A stretch of 21,043 nt of DNA from a virus. Positions 1-7,564 of this stretch are shown here, one piece after another. A program made the translations under genes and the position numbers. Within the stretch, counting starts at the first letter, position 1; the number at the start of each line of letters is the position of its first letter. The stretch covers positions 1 to 21,043 of IMG/VR virus record IMGVR_UViG_3300035698_003014, one strand, 5' to 3'. The notes beneath the pieces were generated by a model. It saw nothing but the letters and a program-made list of their open reading frames with translations. It made no database searches and had not been told where the DNA came from.

Positions 1-42
1 AAATTAACGTTGTATGGCAAGGTTGATAATCCAAAAGAATAA
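1..42 (+). CDS. possible 3' end of an upstream gene (partial)
   Basis: Frame 1 is open from the first base and ends at TAA 40-42, giving 13 residues (KLTLYGKVDNPKE). The other two plus frames stop within the first 25 bases or so. The stretch is far too short to recognise a protein, so this is only the most likely reading of the window edge; it could be chance. Confidence 0.25.
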   Translation, partial: KLTLYGKVDNPKE

Positions 43-278
43 TTCCCTTCCCTAGAGTGCGATTACGCAGGTTTGTTTCCTCCATTCAAATCAACTTTAA
101 GGAAGGGATCTTTAAAACCATACATATCACGTGGCCTGTTGCGTTTTTCAAACTGAAGCCCTATCATGATTCTATCGCGCTATCAATCAGCTCGACCAAA
201 TCCATAAGGATTACCTTGATAATATTCCTGTCACAATGCAAAATTTAAAGTATATTCAACAGAGTGATAAGGGGACGT
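43..278. other. intergenic leader before the terminase genes
   Basis: No convincing gene lies here. A 63-codon GTG-started frame (57-248) has no Shine-Dalgarno sequence and an unremarkable product. Two weak sigma70-like pairs can be drawn on the plus strand: TTGCGT (139-144) with TATCAT (162-167), and TTGATA (216-221) with CAAAAT (239-244), each with 17 bases between the hexamers. Each has one good and one poor hexamer, so they are only candidates for a late promoter driving the packaging genes. An AAGGGGA ribosome site (269-275) closes the region. Confidence 0.25.
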
Positions 279-788
279 ATGGCAGCCGTAAAGCCCAAAG
301 CAAAGCCGAAGAACAAGCCGGTCAAATCCCGCAAAGGAATTGGTGGTGTTCCCAGAACGGTAACACCCGAAAAAGACGAACTGATTGAGCTGGGAAAGTC
401 TCTTTTAGCTTGGGCTACTGATACCAAACAAGAGCTTAGGTACCACTTAAATCAATGGTACACACTGAAACACGGCTTCACTAAAAAGCAATACGATCAC
501 ATGTGTGAAAAGCCAGAGTTCCAGGAATATCACCAAAAAGCAAGGGTAGCAATTGCCTCTAGATACGTTGACAGCAGCATACATCCATCTATAGCTCAAC
601 GGTTCCTGAGATTGTACTTCCCTGACCTAGCTAAAGAAGAGAATGAGCTTTTAACGTTTAAATCATCTCTGGCTAAACAAGAAAATAAGATCCTTGAGAA
701 TCTAACCCAACGCGGGGAGATGGCAGCTGAGAGAGAGGCTATTATTAAGGAAAATCAAGAGCTAAAGGCTAAAATTGCCAAAAATTGA
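279..788 (+). CDS. putative terminase small subunit
   Basis: Likely DNA-recognition subunit of the packaging motor, called mainly because it directly precedes and overlaps the large terminase gene. The product is 169 residues. A basic N-terminus (Lys/Arg/Pro-rich, first 20 residues) is followed by a mostly helical middle and a charged, probably coiled-coil C-terminus (about residues 125-169, rich in Glu, Lys and Ala), consistent with the oligomerising ends of small terminases. I chose ATG 279 over the in-frame GTG at 264 because AAGGGGA (269-275) sits just before it, whereas nothing like a ribosome site precedes the GTG. No diagnostic motif is visible, so the name rests on synteny, size and charge. 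It overlaps the next gene by 14 bases. Confidence 0.65.
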   Translation: MAAVKPKAKPKNKPVKSRKGIGGVPRTVTPEKDELIELGKSLLAWATDTKQELRYHLNQWYTLKHGFTKKQYDHMCEKPEFQEYHQKARVAIASRYVDSSIHPSIAQRFLRLYFPDLAKEENELLTFKSSLAKQENKILENLTQRGEMAAEREAIIKENQELKAKIAKN

Positions 789-2283
789 TCTCACTCAAAT
801 CCACAATAAGTCTTACCGTATCAATAATATATATAACATCGTAGACAAGAACGGTAATTCAATCCAGTTCAAGCTTAATCCAGTTCAGCAGATTGTAGCC
901 AACGACCCCCATAAAAGAAAGCTGGTGCTTAAGGCTCGGCAGCTCGGCATGAGTACGTATGCGATTTTGGACCTGATGGACTCGGTTCTGTTCAATAATA
1001 CCTACGCTGGCGGTATCGTTTCCTATAGCTTAGAGCACGCCCAACACATCTATAAGCGTATCATTGGACACGCCCTAGAATCAATGGACCCTGATCTAAA
1101 GGGATCGCTAGGTATTGTGTCCCAGTCAGCCAGAGAGATCACTTTCAATAACGGGTCTTTCCTTAGGGTAGACACCTCCCTGCGTGGAGGCTCGTATCAG
1201 TCAATATTGGTGAGTGAATTTGGTAAGACGTGTGCTCGGTCACCTCAGAAGGCTGAGGAGGTGATTACAGGAACACTCCAGACAGTTGGTAAAGAAGGGA
1301 ATATTGTCATTGAGTCTACAGGTGAGGGAAACGAAGGCTACTTTGCTGAGATGGTACACAATGCCGTACAGCGCGGTGACCCCGAGTCGAACCTGAACTA
1401 CAAGCTGTTCTTCTTCCCTTGGATGACGGAGGAAGCATACCACCTCAACGACAAGATCACATACGACGTAGAGCTAACTGACTACTTCGACAGGATCGAG
1501 AAAGAGACTGACACCAAGATCAGTCAAGAACAGAGATACTGGTACGCTCAGCAAAGGCACGTGCTAGGTGATAAGGTTAGACAGGAGTTTCCCTCTACTG
1601 TGGCCGAAGCGTTCCTGTCTTCCTCCGATGCTTACTACTATGCCCAGTACATCGAAGACGCTTATCAGTCAAACCGCTGCCTGTACACGAGCCTTTACGA
1701 TGCTCTTCTCCCGGTCTACGTAGCAATGGACATTGGAGTCAACGACCTCACCGTGATGATCTTCTTCCAAATCACACATGGAGAGATCAGGGTCATCGAC
1801 TACTATGAGGACAAGAACAAAGGGGTAGACTTCTATGCTAAGTTTTTACTACAAGATAAGAAATATTGTTATAATACTATCTATCTTCCACATGATTCAA
1901 CTCAAAGAAGCAAGATAGTAGTAGATAATACATATGAAAGAGATTTCCGACGACTCTTTGCGGGAGTTAACACAAAGTTCCAGGTACTTGAAAGGTCTGA
2001 TCTCAACATGGGAATAGCACACGCTAAGTTAAAATTTGAGCGTTGTGTGTTTGCTATAAATAGAGTAAAACCTTTATTGGAACACCTCGGAAAGTACAGA
2101 AAGCAGTGGCATGAAGGAACAGGGCGATATTTGGATAAGCCACTTCACGACGTCCATTCCAACTATGCCGATGCTTATCGCTACATGTGTCAAGCGGTCA
2201 CAAAGATTGAGACGGTCTCAAACATGGGTGGAGCGATGGAGAAACACAAGAAGGCTGTGGACATGAGACGCACCAGATTTTAG
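775..2283 (+). CDS. terL: terminase large subunit (packaging ATPase/nuclease)
   Basis: Motor ATPase and nuclease that pumps genome DNA into the prohead and cuts it. The product is 502 residues, normal for the family. The N-terminal ATPase domain has a Walker A of the terminase type, KARQLGMST (residues 53-61), a Walker B SILVSE with catalytic Glu148 (143-148; Ser replaces the usual Asp, as in the 'SEFG' type), and a coupling motif around EST (180-182). The C-terminal RNase H-like nuclease shows Asp319 (AMDIG), Asp374 (LPHD) and an acidic DVHSNYADAYRY segment (Asp459, Asp466), fitting the metal-binding triad. The start is TTG 775, inside the small-subunit gene, with AAAGG (764-768) six bases upstream, so translation is probably coupled. 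This is the firmest identification in the window. Confidence 0.95.
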   Translation: MPKIDLTQIHNKSYRINNIYNIVDKNGNSIQFKLNPVQQIVANDPHKRKLVLKARQLGMSTYAILDLMDSVLFNNTYAGGIVSYSLEHAQHIYKRIIGHALESMDPDLKGSLGIVSQSAREITFNNGSFLRVDTSLRGGSYQSILVSEFGKTCARSPQKAEEVITGTLQTVGKEGNIVIESTGEGNEGYFAEMVHNAVQRGDPESNLNYKLFFFPWMTEEAYHLNDKITYDVELTDYFDRIEKETDTKISQEQRYWYAQQRHVLGDKVRQEFPSTVAEAFLSSSDAYYYAQYIEDAYQSNRCLYTSLYDALLPVYVAMDIGVNDLTVMIFFQITHGEIRVIDYYEDKNKGVDFYAKFLLQDKKYCYNTIYLPHDSTQRSKIVVDNTYERDFRRLFAGVNTKFQVLERSDLNMGIAHAKLKFERCVFAINRVKPLLEHLGKYRKQWHEGTGRYLDKPLHDVHSNYADAYRYMCQAVTKIETVSNMGGAMEKHKKAVDMRRTRF

Positions 2284-2286
2284 TGC

Positions 2287-2308
2287 AAGCATAAATTGAA
2301 ATATGCTT
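2287..2308 (+). terminator. small hairpin after the terminase genes
   Basis: AAGCATA (2287-2293) and TATGCTT (2302-2308) pair perfectly over 7 bp around an 8-base loop, four bases after the terminase stop. The stem is AT-rich and no T-tract follows, so it would be a weak terminator or an mRNA processing or stability element. Confidence 0.3.
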
Positions 2309-2358
2309 CCATTAAAATGTTCAGGTGGTATAAATAAAGACAACTTAAGGGTGCGTAC

Positions 2359-4509
2359 ATGCTGGATGACTACGAAGTAAAACAAGAGTTCTTAGAGAAC
2401 TACCGATATGCCCACGATTTTTGGGCTCCCTTCGTTGAAGACGCCAAAGTATACAGCCTTGCACAGTCAGGATACACCTGGAGTGACAAGGAGAGAAAGC
2501 AGCTAGTCAAAGATGGCCGAGAGCCTCTTGAGTTCAACATCATGCGCCGCCCTCTTCAATTCTATAGTGGCTACCTAAGAGACAACGTAAATTCTGTAGT
2601 CATCGCCCCGATGGAAGGCAGCGATCAGAAGACAGCAGACCAGCTCACAAAGATAAGTTCCTATGTCTGGGATAAAGCAGCAGGATTCCCCGTCTTCTTA
2701 GATTCGTGCGATGAATCCTTCAAAGCTGGTATCAGTCTTACGGGTCTACGTATGGACTTCTCAAAAGATTTCGTTAATGGAGACATCGCCTTCTATAAAC
2801 GAACGTTTAACTCCTTCTACCTAGACCCAACCTTTGAGAACATCAACCTCAGCGATTGCGGCTTTGCGATCATGAGGGACTTACTCAACAAGCAATCAGC
2901 TAAAGCACTTCTTCCTTTCGTGGACCAAGAAGTCATCGACGAAATCCAGAGCGGTTTCCGAGATGAGAAGTTCATGAGCTATCACCCTCAGTTCACGACC
3001 TTCAGCCGCAACAAAAACCTTCTTGCTTATGACCAGTACTACAAGCGAACGGTAAGAAACCGCGAGATGCTAGTAGACCTAAACACTGGATTCTTCCGAG
3101 ACATCACAGACAAAGACGAGGAAGCAAGAGATAAGCTAGAACGAGGCATTTACCGCTTTGAAAAGCTAAGGCAAGAGGCTGATCAGCTAGGAATGAAAGC
3201 TGATGACATCCCCAGGGTGGAGATTAGAACCGTAGAGCGTCCTTACATCGAGCTTTCTATCATGCTCAATGGGGAACAAGTCTACGTTGGCGAGGATAAG
3301 ACAGGAATCACTGAAACTTATCCATTTGCCCCTAACATCTGCTATTTAGAGCCCTCAATATGGATGCCATCCCAGCGGCTGCAGGGAATCTCCTCGACAC
3401 AGTGGAGCATGCAGCGCCAGTTCAACAAAAGACATATGAAAATAATAGATATGATGGACAGCACCATATCTACAGGTTTCAAATACATCTTAGGGACTGT
3501 CCCAGACCCATCAGAGATGCAGCAAAGTGGCCAAAACAAGCTAATTGGAGTATCACCAGAGGACAACCCTCTAGGTCTTCAAGCTGTCGAACAGCTACAA
3601 GGCGGAGGTGCAAACCCTGCGCTACTCGAGTATCAGAAGGTGCTGGACGATCTCTCACTCACGTTGGCAAACATCACTGAGAGTGTCCTCGGAATCGACG
3701 AGAAAGGAAACACTCAGGTTAGCGGTCGTCTAGCTCAAGTGCGAATTGCTCAAGGTCTACGCTCTAACCGTAAGGTGTTCGACAACATCGAGACAGCCCA
3801 GCAGGTCCTAGGTGGTCTTGTACTTTCTGCAATCCAGAAGAACTACCCACCGGAGAAGATCGAACGCATCATCAACGAGGTTCCGACAGAGCAGTTCTAC
3901 GAAAAGGAATTCGAGCAATACGATGCGGTCATCAAAGAGGGTGTCCGATCCAAATCACAGAAGGACGCGTACTATTATGAGCTTATCAACCTTAAGCGCG
4001 ATGGAATCGTTGATGTCCCACAAGCTGAGATTGTCCGAGCTCTCCAAATGTCTGGACTATCCGACCTTGAAGAGGCAATCGAGGAGCAGGAAGCTAAAGC
4101 AGCTGCACAGCAAGAGAAAATCAATGCACAAGAGCAGATGCTTCTCAAGCTTGAGGCGTCGAAGATTGAAGCTAATACCGGTCTTGCTCAAGAGAGAAGG
4201 GCACGCGTAACATCTGACATCGCACTAGCTGCTGAGCGCTCATCCGAAGCAGAAGAAAATAGAGCACAGGCGGCACTAGCCAGAGCGAAGACTATCACTG
4301 AGATTGCCTCGATGAACGAAAATCGCATTCTCAAGGTCTTAAATTTCGTTCAGCATTTAGAAGAGCAGGAAGCGGTAGACAGGGAAGGGATCAACAGACA
4401 AATCCACCAAGACGCTAATGCTCTCAACCAAAATACACACGGAAGCGCAGAAAGTGACCGCGTGCAACAAGCTAGCGTAGAGCTAGAACAACAAGGAGAT
4501 CAGCAATGA
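2359..4509 (+). CDS. portal protein (P22-like)
   Basis: Dodecameric ring at one capsid vertex through which DNA enters and leaves. The product is 716 residues, close to P22 gp1 (725). Visible signs are the N-terminal FNIMRRPLQFYSGYLRDN segment (about residues 58-76), typical of P22-type portals, a mixed alpha/beta body, and a long Gln/Glu/Ala-rich helical C-terminus (about 570-690) that would form the barrel helix seen in P22. The Gln-rich tail ends in EQQGDQQ. The start ATG has TTAAGGGTG (2345-2353) upstream. The gene lies directly after the terminase and its stop overlaps the next start (ATGA), as expected for a packaging operon. Identification rests on motif resemblance, size and position. 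Confidence 0.85.
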   Translation: MLDDYEVKQEFLENYRYAHDFWAPFVEDAKVYSLAQSGYTWSDKERKQLVKDGREPLEFNIMRRPLQFYSGYLRDNVNSVVIAPMEGSDQKTADQLTKISSYVWDKAAGFPVFLDSCDESFKAGISLTGLRMDFSKDFVNGDIAFYKRTFNSFYLDPTFENINLSDCGFAIMRDLLNKQSAKALLPFVDQEVIDEIQSGFRDEKFMSYHPQFTTFSRNKNLLAYDQYYKRTVRNREMLVDLNTGFFRDITDKDEEARDKLERGIYRFEKLRQEADQLGMKADDIPRVEIRTVERPYIELSIMLNGEQVYVGEDKTGITETYPFAPNICYLEPSIWMPSQRLQGISSTQWSMQRQFNKRHMKIIDMMDSTISTGFKYILGTVPDPSEMQQSGQNKLIGVSPEDNPLGLQAVEQLQGGGANPALLEYQKVLDDLSLTLANITESVLGIDEKGNTQVSGRLAQVRIAQGLRSNRKVFDNIETAQQVLGGLVLSAIQKNYPPEKIERIINEVPTEQFYEKEFEQYDAVIKEGVRSKSQKDAYYYELINLKRDGIVDVPQAEIVRALQMSGLSDLEEAIEEQEAKAAAQQEKINAQEQMLLKLEASKIEANTGLAQERRARVTSDIALAAERSSEAEENRAQAALARAKTITEIASMNENRILKVLNFVQHLEEQEAVDREGINRQIHQDANALNQNTHGSAESDRVQQASVELEQQGDQQ

Positions 4510-4718
4510 TGAAATATGATAAGAAAGCTGGGTCTATGACGAATCCAAAGGGAATGTGCAGTTCGCGCAACAACCCAATGGCTCCGGCTAAGATGACTCA
4601 ACCTACTTCAGGCGGACCGTTGGCATCACCTGCTAACGCTGACCAGATGAAGGTACGAAAGCTTAGAGCTAAGGCTTACCAAGAGAGAGATTCTCTTCGT
4701 GGAGCTAACGGTATCTAG
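4506..4718 (+). CDS. small unknown phage protein
   Basis: Not recognised. A 70-residue, Met/Pro/Lys-rich hydrophilic protein (several Asn-Pro and Ala-Pro pairs; basic C-terminal third KVRKLRAKAYQERD) without a membrane segment or cysteine motif, apart from a lone Cys18. It overlaps the portal stop by four bases (ATGA), with GGAGA (4495-4499) six bases upstream, so it is very likely translated. ATG 4509 is an alternative start one codon later. Its place between portal and scaffold suggests a minor virion or assembly function, but nothing in the sequence proves it. Confidence 0.65.
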   Translation: MMKYDKKAGSMTNPKGMCSSRNNPMAPAKMTQPTSGGPLASPANADQMKVRKLRAKAYQERDSLRGANGI

Positions 4719-5090
4719 ATGAAATTAGCAGAGAGTCCACAAGCATTAACAGAAGAGTCAATCGAGAACACAATCTCGTTAAAAAATGAAATTGACAAAG
4801 CTGTAAATGATGCTGTCAACAGTGTGAATCTCAGGGAAGACTACTTTCTTGTGATGCATGCAAAGTTTGACACCGTGGACCCATCTGTATTTGTGATAAG
4901 CCAGTTTGTGGCTTGTCTAAAGCTACCCCCGTTCGGATCAAATCAAATGGTGTTTTGGGTTAGTCCCACAAAAGGCATCGTTGAATTGCTATGGATGGTA
5001 CCAGCTAAGTTACCAGGTGAGAAGCTCTCACCACAGTTTAATGAAAAGGGTGTCGCCTACCTACAAGCAAAGGGCGCTATGCCATCTTAG
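4719..5090 (+). CDS. unknown phage protein between portal and scaffold
   Basis: Not recognised. The 123-residue product has an acidic helical N-terminus (about 1-45) and a beta-like middle (LVMHAKF, VFVISQFVACLKLPPF, QMVFWVSP, IVELLWMVPAKLPGE), ending in short loops. It looks like a compact globular protein, without signal peptide or clear catalytic motif. The start ATG directly follows the upstream stop (TAGATG). The nearest GGAG is some 15 bases upstream, so initiation probably depends on coupling to the preceding gene. It stands just before the scaffold, separated by a small hairpin with a T run. A head-assembly accessory role is a guess from position. Confidence 0.65.
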   Translation: MKLAESPQALTEESIENTISLKNEIDKAVNDAVNSVNLREDYFLVMHAKFDTVDPSVFVISQFVACLKLPPFGSNQMVFWVSPTKGIVELLWMVPAKLPGEKLSPQFNEKGVAYLQAKGAMPS

Positions 5091-5108
5091 AAGGCTATTC
5101 TAAGTTTT
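5086..5108 (+). terminator. weak intrinsic terminator or attenuator before the scaffold
   Basis: CTTAGAA (5086-5092) and TTCTAAG (5098-5104) form a perfect 7-bp stem with a 5-base loop, followed by TTTT (5105-5108). The stem includes the stop codon of the preceding gene. It has the form of an intrinsic terminator but is AT-rich, so partial termination (attenuation) is more likely than a full stop. Confidence 0.4.
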
Positions 5109-5123
5109 AAATACGGAGTAAGT

Positions 5124-5729
5124 ATGCAAGATCAGGAAACCGTAATACCTGAGCAACAAGTTGACGAAGTAGCCAATGAGGCTTTCGCGGAACAACCACA
5201 AGAAGCTCATGAAGAAGCACAGGAAGAGGTAACGCAAGTTCCTTTACATGCACTTCAGAATGAGAGGCGTAAACGGCAAGAAGCTGAAATGAGGAATAGA
5301 ATCCTCGAGGAACAGTATGCGAAAGCAGCTGAACCAGAAGAAGACACCCGATACGAGTCCGCAACGAAGCAAGATCTAGGCAAAGCTACGTTAGCTCTTA
5401 AAAGAGAAATACAAGAAGAGAACTGGGCCCGTGATAATCCTGATAGATACAGGAGAATCAACGAGGACCTGCCTGAATTTTTAAAACTAAGACCTAATCT
5501 AGCTACGGCTATTGAGGGTTCTACGAATAGATACGAGGAAGCCTGGACGTTAATGACTGCATTATCGCCCAAGCAACAACAGCAAGTTGCGCAGAAGCCC
5601 AAGCCTCAGGCACCAGGGTCACCATCGGGTGTTCCCAAGGCAGCAGCAATGAGCGAAAACGTTGATCTGATGAATTTGTCAGATTCCGAATTCAATTCGT
5701 GGCGCCAGCAAAGACGGGGGCGAAGATAG
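5124..5729 (+). CDS. scaffolding protein
   Basis: Internal assembly chaperone for the capsid shell. The 201-residue product is very hydrophilic, with a Glu/Gln-rich acidic N-terminus (1-38), then VPLHALQNERRKRQEAEMRN (about 39-58) leading into a helical, coiled-coil-like segment. This 'VP-x-x-AL-x-x-ER-x-KR' run recurs at the start of the helix in many phage scaffolds. A Pro/Gln-rich linker (about 150-165) precedes a basic C-terminus ending RQQRRGRR, matching the positively charged tail by which scaffolds bind coat protein. It starts at ATG with CGGAG (5115-5119) upstream and lies immediately before the capsid gene, the classic arrangement. No protease signature is visible. Confidence 0.85.
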   Translation: MQDQETVIPEQQVDEVANEAFAEQPQEAHEEAQEEVTQVPLHALQNERRKRQEAEMRNRILEEQYAKAAEPEEDTRYESATKQDLGKATLALKREIQEENWARDNPDRYRRINEDLPEFLKLRPNLATAIEGSTNRYEEAWTLMTALSPKQQQQVAQKPKPQAPGSPSGVPKAAAMSENVDLMNLSDSEFNSWRQQRRGRR

Positions 5730-5754
5730 GTCTTCCAATAGAAGGAAGTAACCT

Positions 5755-6699
5755 ATGGCTAACGCTGTTACAACTACTTCGGGATATGGATCAATGGCAG
5801 ATAGCTGGGCACACCGTGCTTTGCTTCAGCGATCCAAACCGAACAACGTGCATAACCTATTCGGTAGCGCGTTTGCACTCCCGCAAAAATCCACCGACAC
5901 GATGGTTTTCCGTCGTCAAGAGACCCTAAACTCTGATCCTGTTGTACTGCCTGAAGATGCAGATCCAGCACCAGAGCAGGTTCTAAAGTTCGACATCTCC
6001 GTTACTCCACAAGAGTTCGGTAAAGTCGTTCTTCTCTCCCGCAAGGTTCTTCTTGTGGTAGAAGATGATACCGCTAATGGAACAGCTGATAACCTTTCTC
6101 AGTGCATGCACACCATGCTCGATAAAGTGACTCGCGACGTTTGGGCATCTGCGGTTTCTCAAATTTCATGTTTGAACGGTGTCAACGGAAATGCAATCAC
6201 AGAACTCACTCAAATTGACGTGAACCGTGCGATTGCTTACCTAGACGAGAACAACACTGAAAAGATGACTCCTACTGTAGATGGCTCCAGTCGCTTTGGA
6301 ACCGGACCTGTGGAAGCAGCTTTTTGGGTCGCTTCTCACGTAAAATTGAAGCCGGATATTCGTGCTCTAGACTCCTTTGTTCCTACTTCACAGTATGGCG
6401 CACAGGAAAGCGTTCTTAAGAGTGAATTCGGCGCAACTGACGAAGCTCGATGGGTAACATCGACTCTAGTCAACGTGTCTAGTGATTTACCTCCACAGTA
6501 TAGCAACACATTCGTCGGCGCTAACGCTTACGGATACGTTACTATTGACCAAATGGCGACAGAAATAATCATGAAGCCTCTAGGCTGGAACGATTATCTA
6601 AACCGCTTTCAATCTATGGGTTTCACTGCGTTCTTTAACGCTGCAATCCTTGACGACAGCCACATCGTAAATTTGTTGAGCACAAAAGCTTTAGCCTAA
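5755..6699 (+). CDS. major capsid protein (N4-gp56 family type)
   Basis: Main shell protein, expected to adopt the HK97 fold. The 314-residue sequence has the look of the N4-gp56 family: an early 'TMVFRRQETLNSDPVVLPEDADP' type segment (split here only in description; residues about 49-71), an alternating hydrophobic stretch FGKVVLLSRKVLLVVEDD (about 88-105), a helical run with SQCMHTMLDKVTRDVWAS, and a late AYGYVTIDQMATEIIMKPLG motif near 260-280. There is no N-terminal delta domain, consistent with a separate scaffold gene upstream. A strong AAGGAAG ribosome site (about 5741-5747) precedes the ATG, fitting high expression. The next gene follows after 11 bases. The family name is inferred from pattern memory, but capsid identity is well supported by order and size. 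Confidence 0.85.
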   Translation: MANAVTTTSGYGSMADSWAHRALLQRSKPNNVHNLFGSAFALPQKSTDTMVFRRQETLNSDPVVLPEDADPAPEQVLKFDISVTPQEFGKVVLLSRKVLLVVEDDTANGTADNLSQCMHTMLDKVTRDVWASAVSQISCLNGVNGNAITELTQIDVNRAIAYLDENNTEKMTPTVDGSSRFGTGPVEAAFWVASHVKLKPDIRALDSFVPTSQYGAQESVLKSEFGATDEARWVTSTLVNVSSDLPPQYSNTFVGANAYGYVTIDQMATEIIMKPLGWNDYLNRFQSMGFTAFFNAAILDDSHIVNLLSTKALA

Positions 6700-6710
6700 G
6701 GGGGTTATGA

Positions 6711-7475
6711 ATGTCAGATCTATTTTTGGGACAATCAATGTCCGCAGCTCGCCGCTTAATTTCTGGTGGTGTAGCTTACACACTAGCTCTTCCTTTCCAA
6801 GCTGATAAGGTTGTATTTAATAACCTTACAGACTGGACAAATACAGCGGGAAATCTTCCTGTATCTGTGTGGTTCAGAAACGAAACAGATGCTGCAGAAG
6901 CATATCAACAGCAAGTAATTGATAGTGCAGCAGCTGCTAGCTTTAACTTCCTGAATCCTACGACTAACGGATTTACGGTTGCTGACACCTCAGGTGGTGT
7001 TACTAATAACGAGAGACTTATTTCAGCGGTGAGTCAAGCTGATCCTTGCGTTATTACTACAACAGCCGTCCATGGCTATCAGACGGATCAGATTGTACGT
7101 GTGTCGGATCTCGGGTCCGACATGCCGACTGCACGCGGAATGGAACAGATTAACAACCTCCGTTTCCGTATTGTTGTGATTAACACAACAAACTTCAGTT
7201 TGAAGGATGTTATCTCAGATGATCCTATTGATTCCTCTGCTTATACAGCCTGGGTATCTGGTGGTCGAGTTAACTTGGAGACAAGAGTTTTACAGCTCAA
7301 CAATCCTCAAGTGGATCCTTATGCTACCACACCTTACGTTCCTAACGGTTTTGCTTATGATCCTGTTGAGTATAAGCTAACTGCTGGAACGGATGTGATG
7401 GGCGATGATGGAGACCGTTTCCTAGTCGAGATCTACAAGTTTGGGGAATATTCCAATCTTGGTGATGTAGGCTGA
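6711..7475 (+). CDS. virion structural protein with FCCH-like domain
   Basis: Probably a head-associated or decoration protein made with the capsid, since AAGGGGG (6698-6704) gives it a strong ribosome site 11 bases after the capsid stop and both end at the same terminator. The 254-residue product has a beta-rich N-terminus (1-95) and, at about 111-185, a module beginning DPCVITTTAVHGYQTDQIV, with GMEQINN near its middle, NTTNFSL later, and a terminal WVSGG. This pattern (I-T-T-x-x-H-G-x, G-M-x-x-I/L-N, T-x-F-x-L, S-G-G) resembles the FCCH-like domain that sequence searches often report in phage tail and head proteins. Two more copies occur in the gene at 10144. The exact virion location is unknown. 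Confidence 0.7.
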   Translation: MSDLFLGQSMSAARRLISGGVAYTLALPFQADKVVFNNLTDWTNTAGNLPVSVWFRNETDAAEAYQQQVIDSAAAASFNFLNPTTNGFTVADTSGGVTNNERLISAVSQADPCVITTTAVHGYQTDQIVRVSDLGSDMPTARGMEQINNLRFRIVVINTTNFSLKDVISDDPIDSSAYTAWVSGGRVNLETRVLQLNNPQVDPYATTPYVPNGFAYDPVEYKLTAGTDVMGDDGDRFLVEIYKFGEYSNLGDVG

Positions 7476-7501
7476 TAAGTCTTAGTTACTTATGTTAAAC
7501 T

Positions 7502-7537
7502 ATATATCCCCTAGATTAAATGGTCTAGGGGATATAT
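7502..7537 (+). terminator. strong hairpin terminator after the capsid genes
   Basis: ATATATCCCCTAGA (7502-7515) and its exact complement TCTAGGGGATATAT (7524-7537) form a 14-bp perfect stem with an 8-base loop; two G-U pairs could tighten the loop to four bases. Only a mixed AT stretch, not a pure T run, follows. It lies 26 bases after the capsid-operon stop and before a homing-type gene, so it most likely ends or processes the abundant capsid transcript. As the stem is symmetric it could act on either strand. Confidence 0.65.
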
Positions 7538-7538
7538 T

Positions 7539-7561
7539 ATACCTCTCATAAATGGAGGTAT
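7539..7561 (+). promoter_or_regulatory. hairpin covering the ribosome-binding site of the HNH gene
   Basis: ATACCTC (7539-7545) pairs perfectly with GAGGTAT (7555-7561) around a 9-base loop. The right arm contains most of the TGGAGGT Shine-Dalgarno sequence (7553-7559) of the HNH gene starting at 7565. In a transcript containing the left arm, the ribosome site would be paired. Hairpins that hide the ribosome site are known for phage homing endonucleases such as T4 I-TevI. Here the pairing is seen in the sequence and the regulatory effect is inferred. Confidence 0.55.
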
Positions 7562-7564
7562 GAA

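Noticed and set aside
57-248. 63-codon open frame upstream of the terminase genes
   Set aside because: It begins with GTG, lacks a ribosome site, and has an unremarkable composition; chance is the simpler reading.
3360-4210. Two long second-frame plus-strand reading frames within the portal gene (3360-3680 and 3812-4210)
   Set aside because: Both are Arg/Ser/Thr-rich out-of-frame readings of well-supported portal codons and have no ribosome sites.
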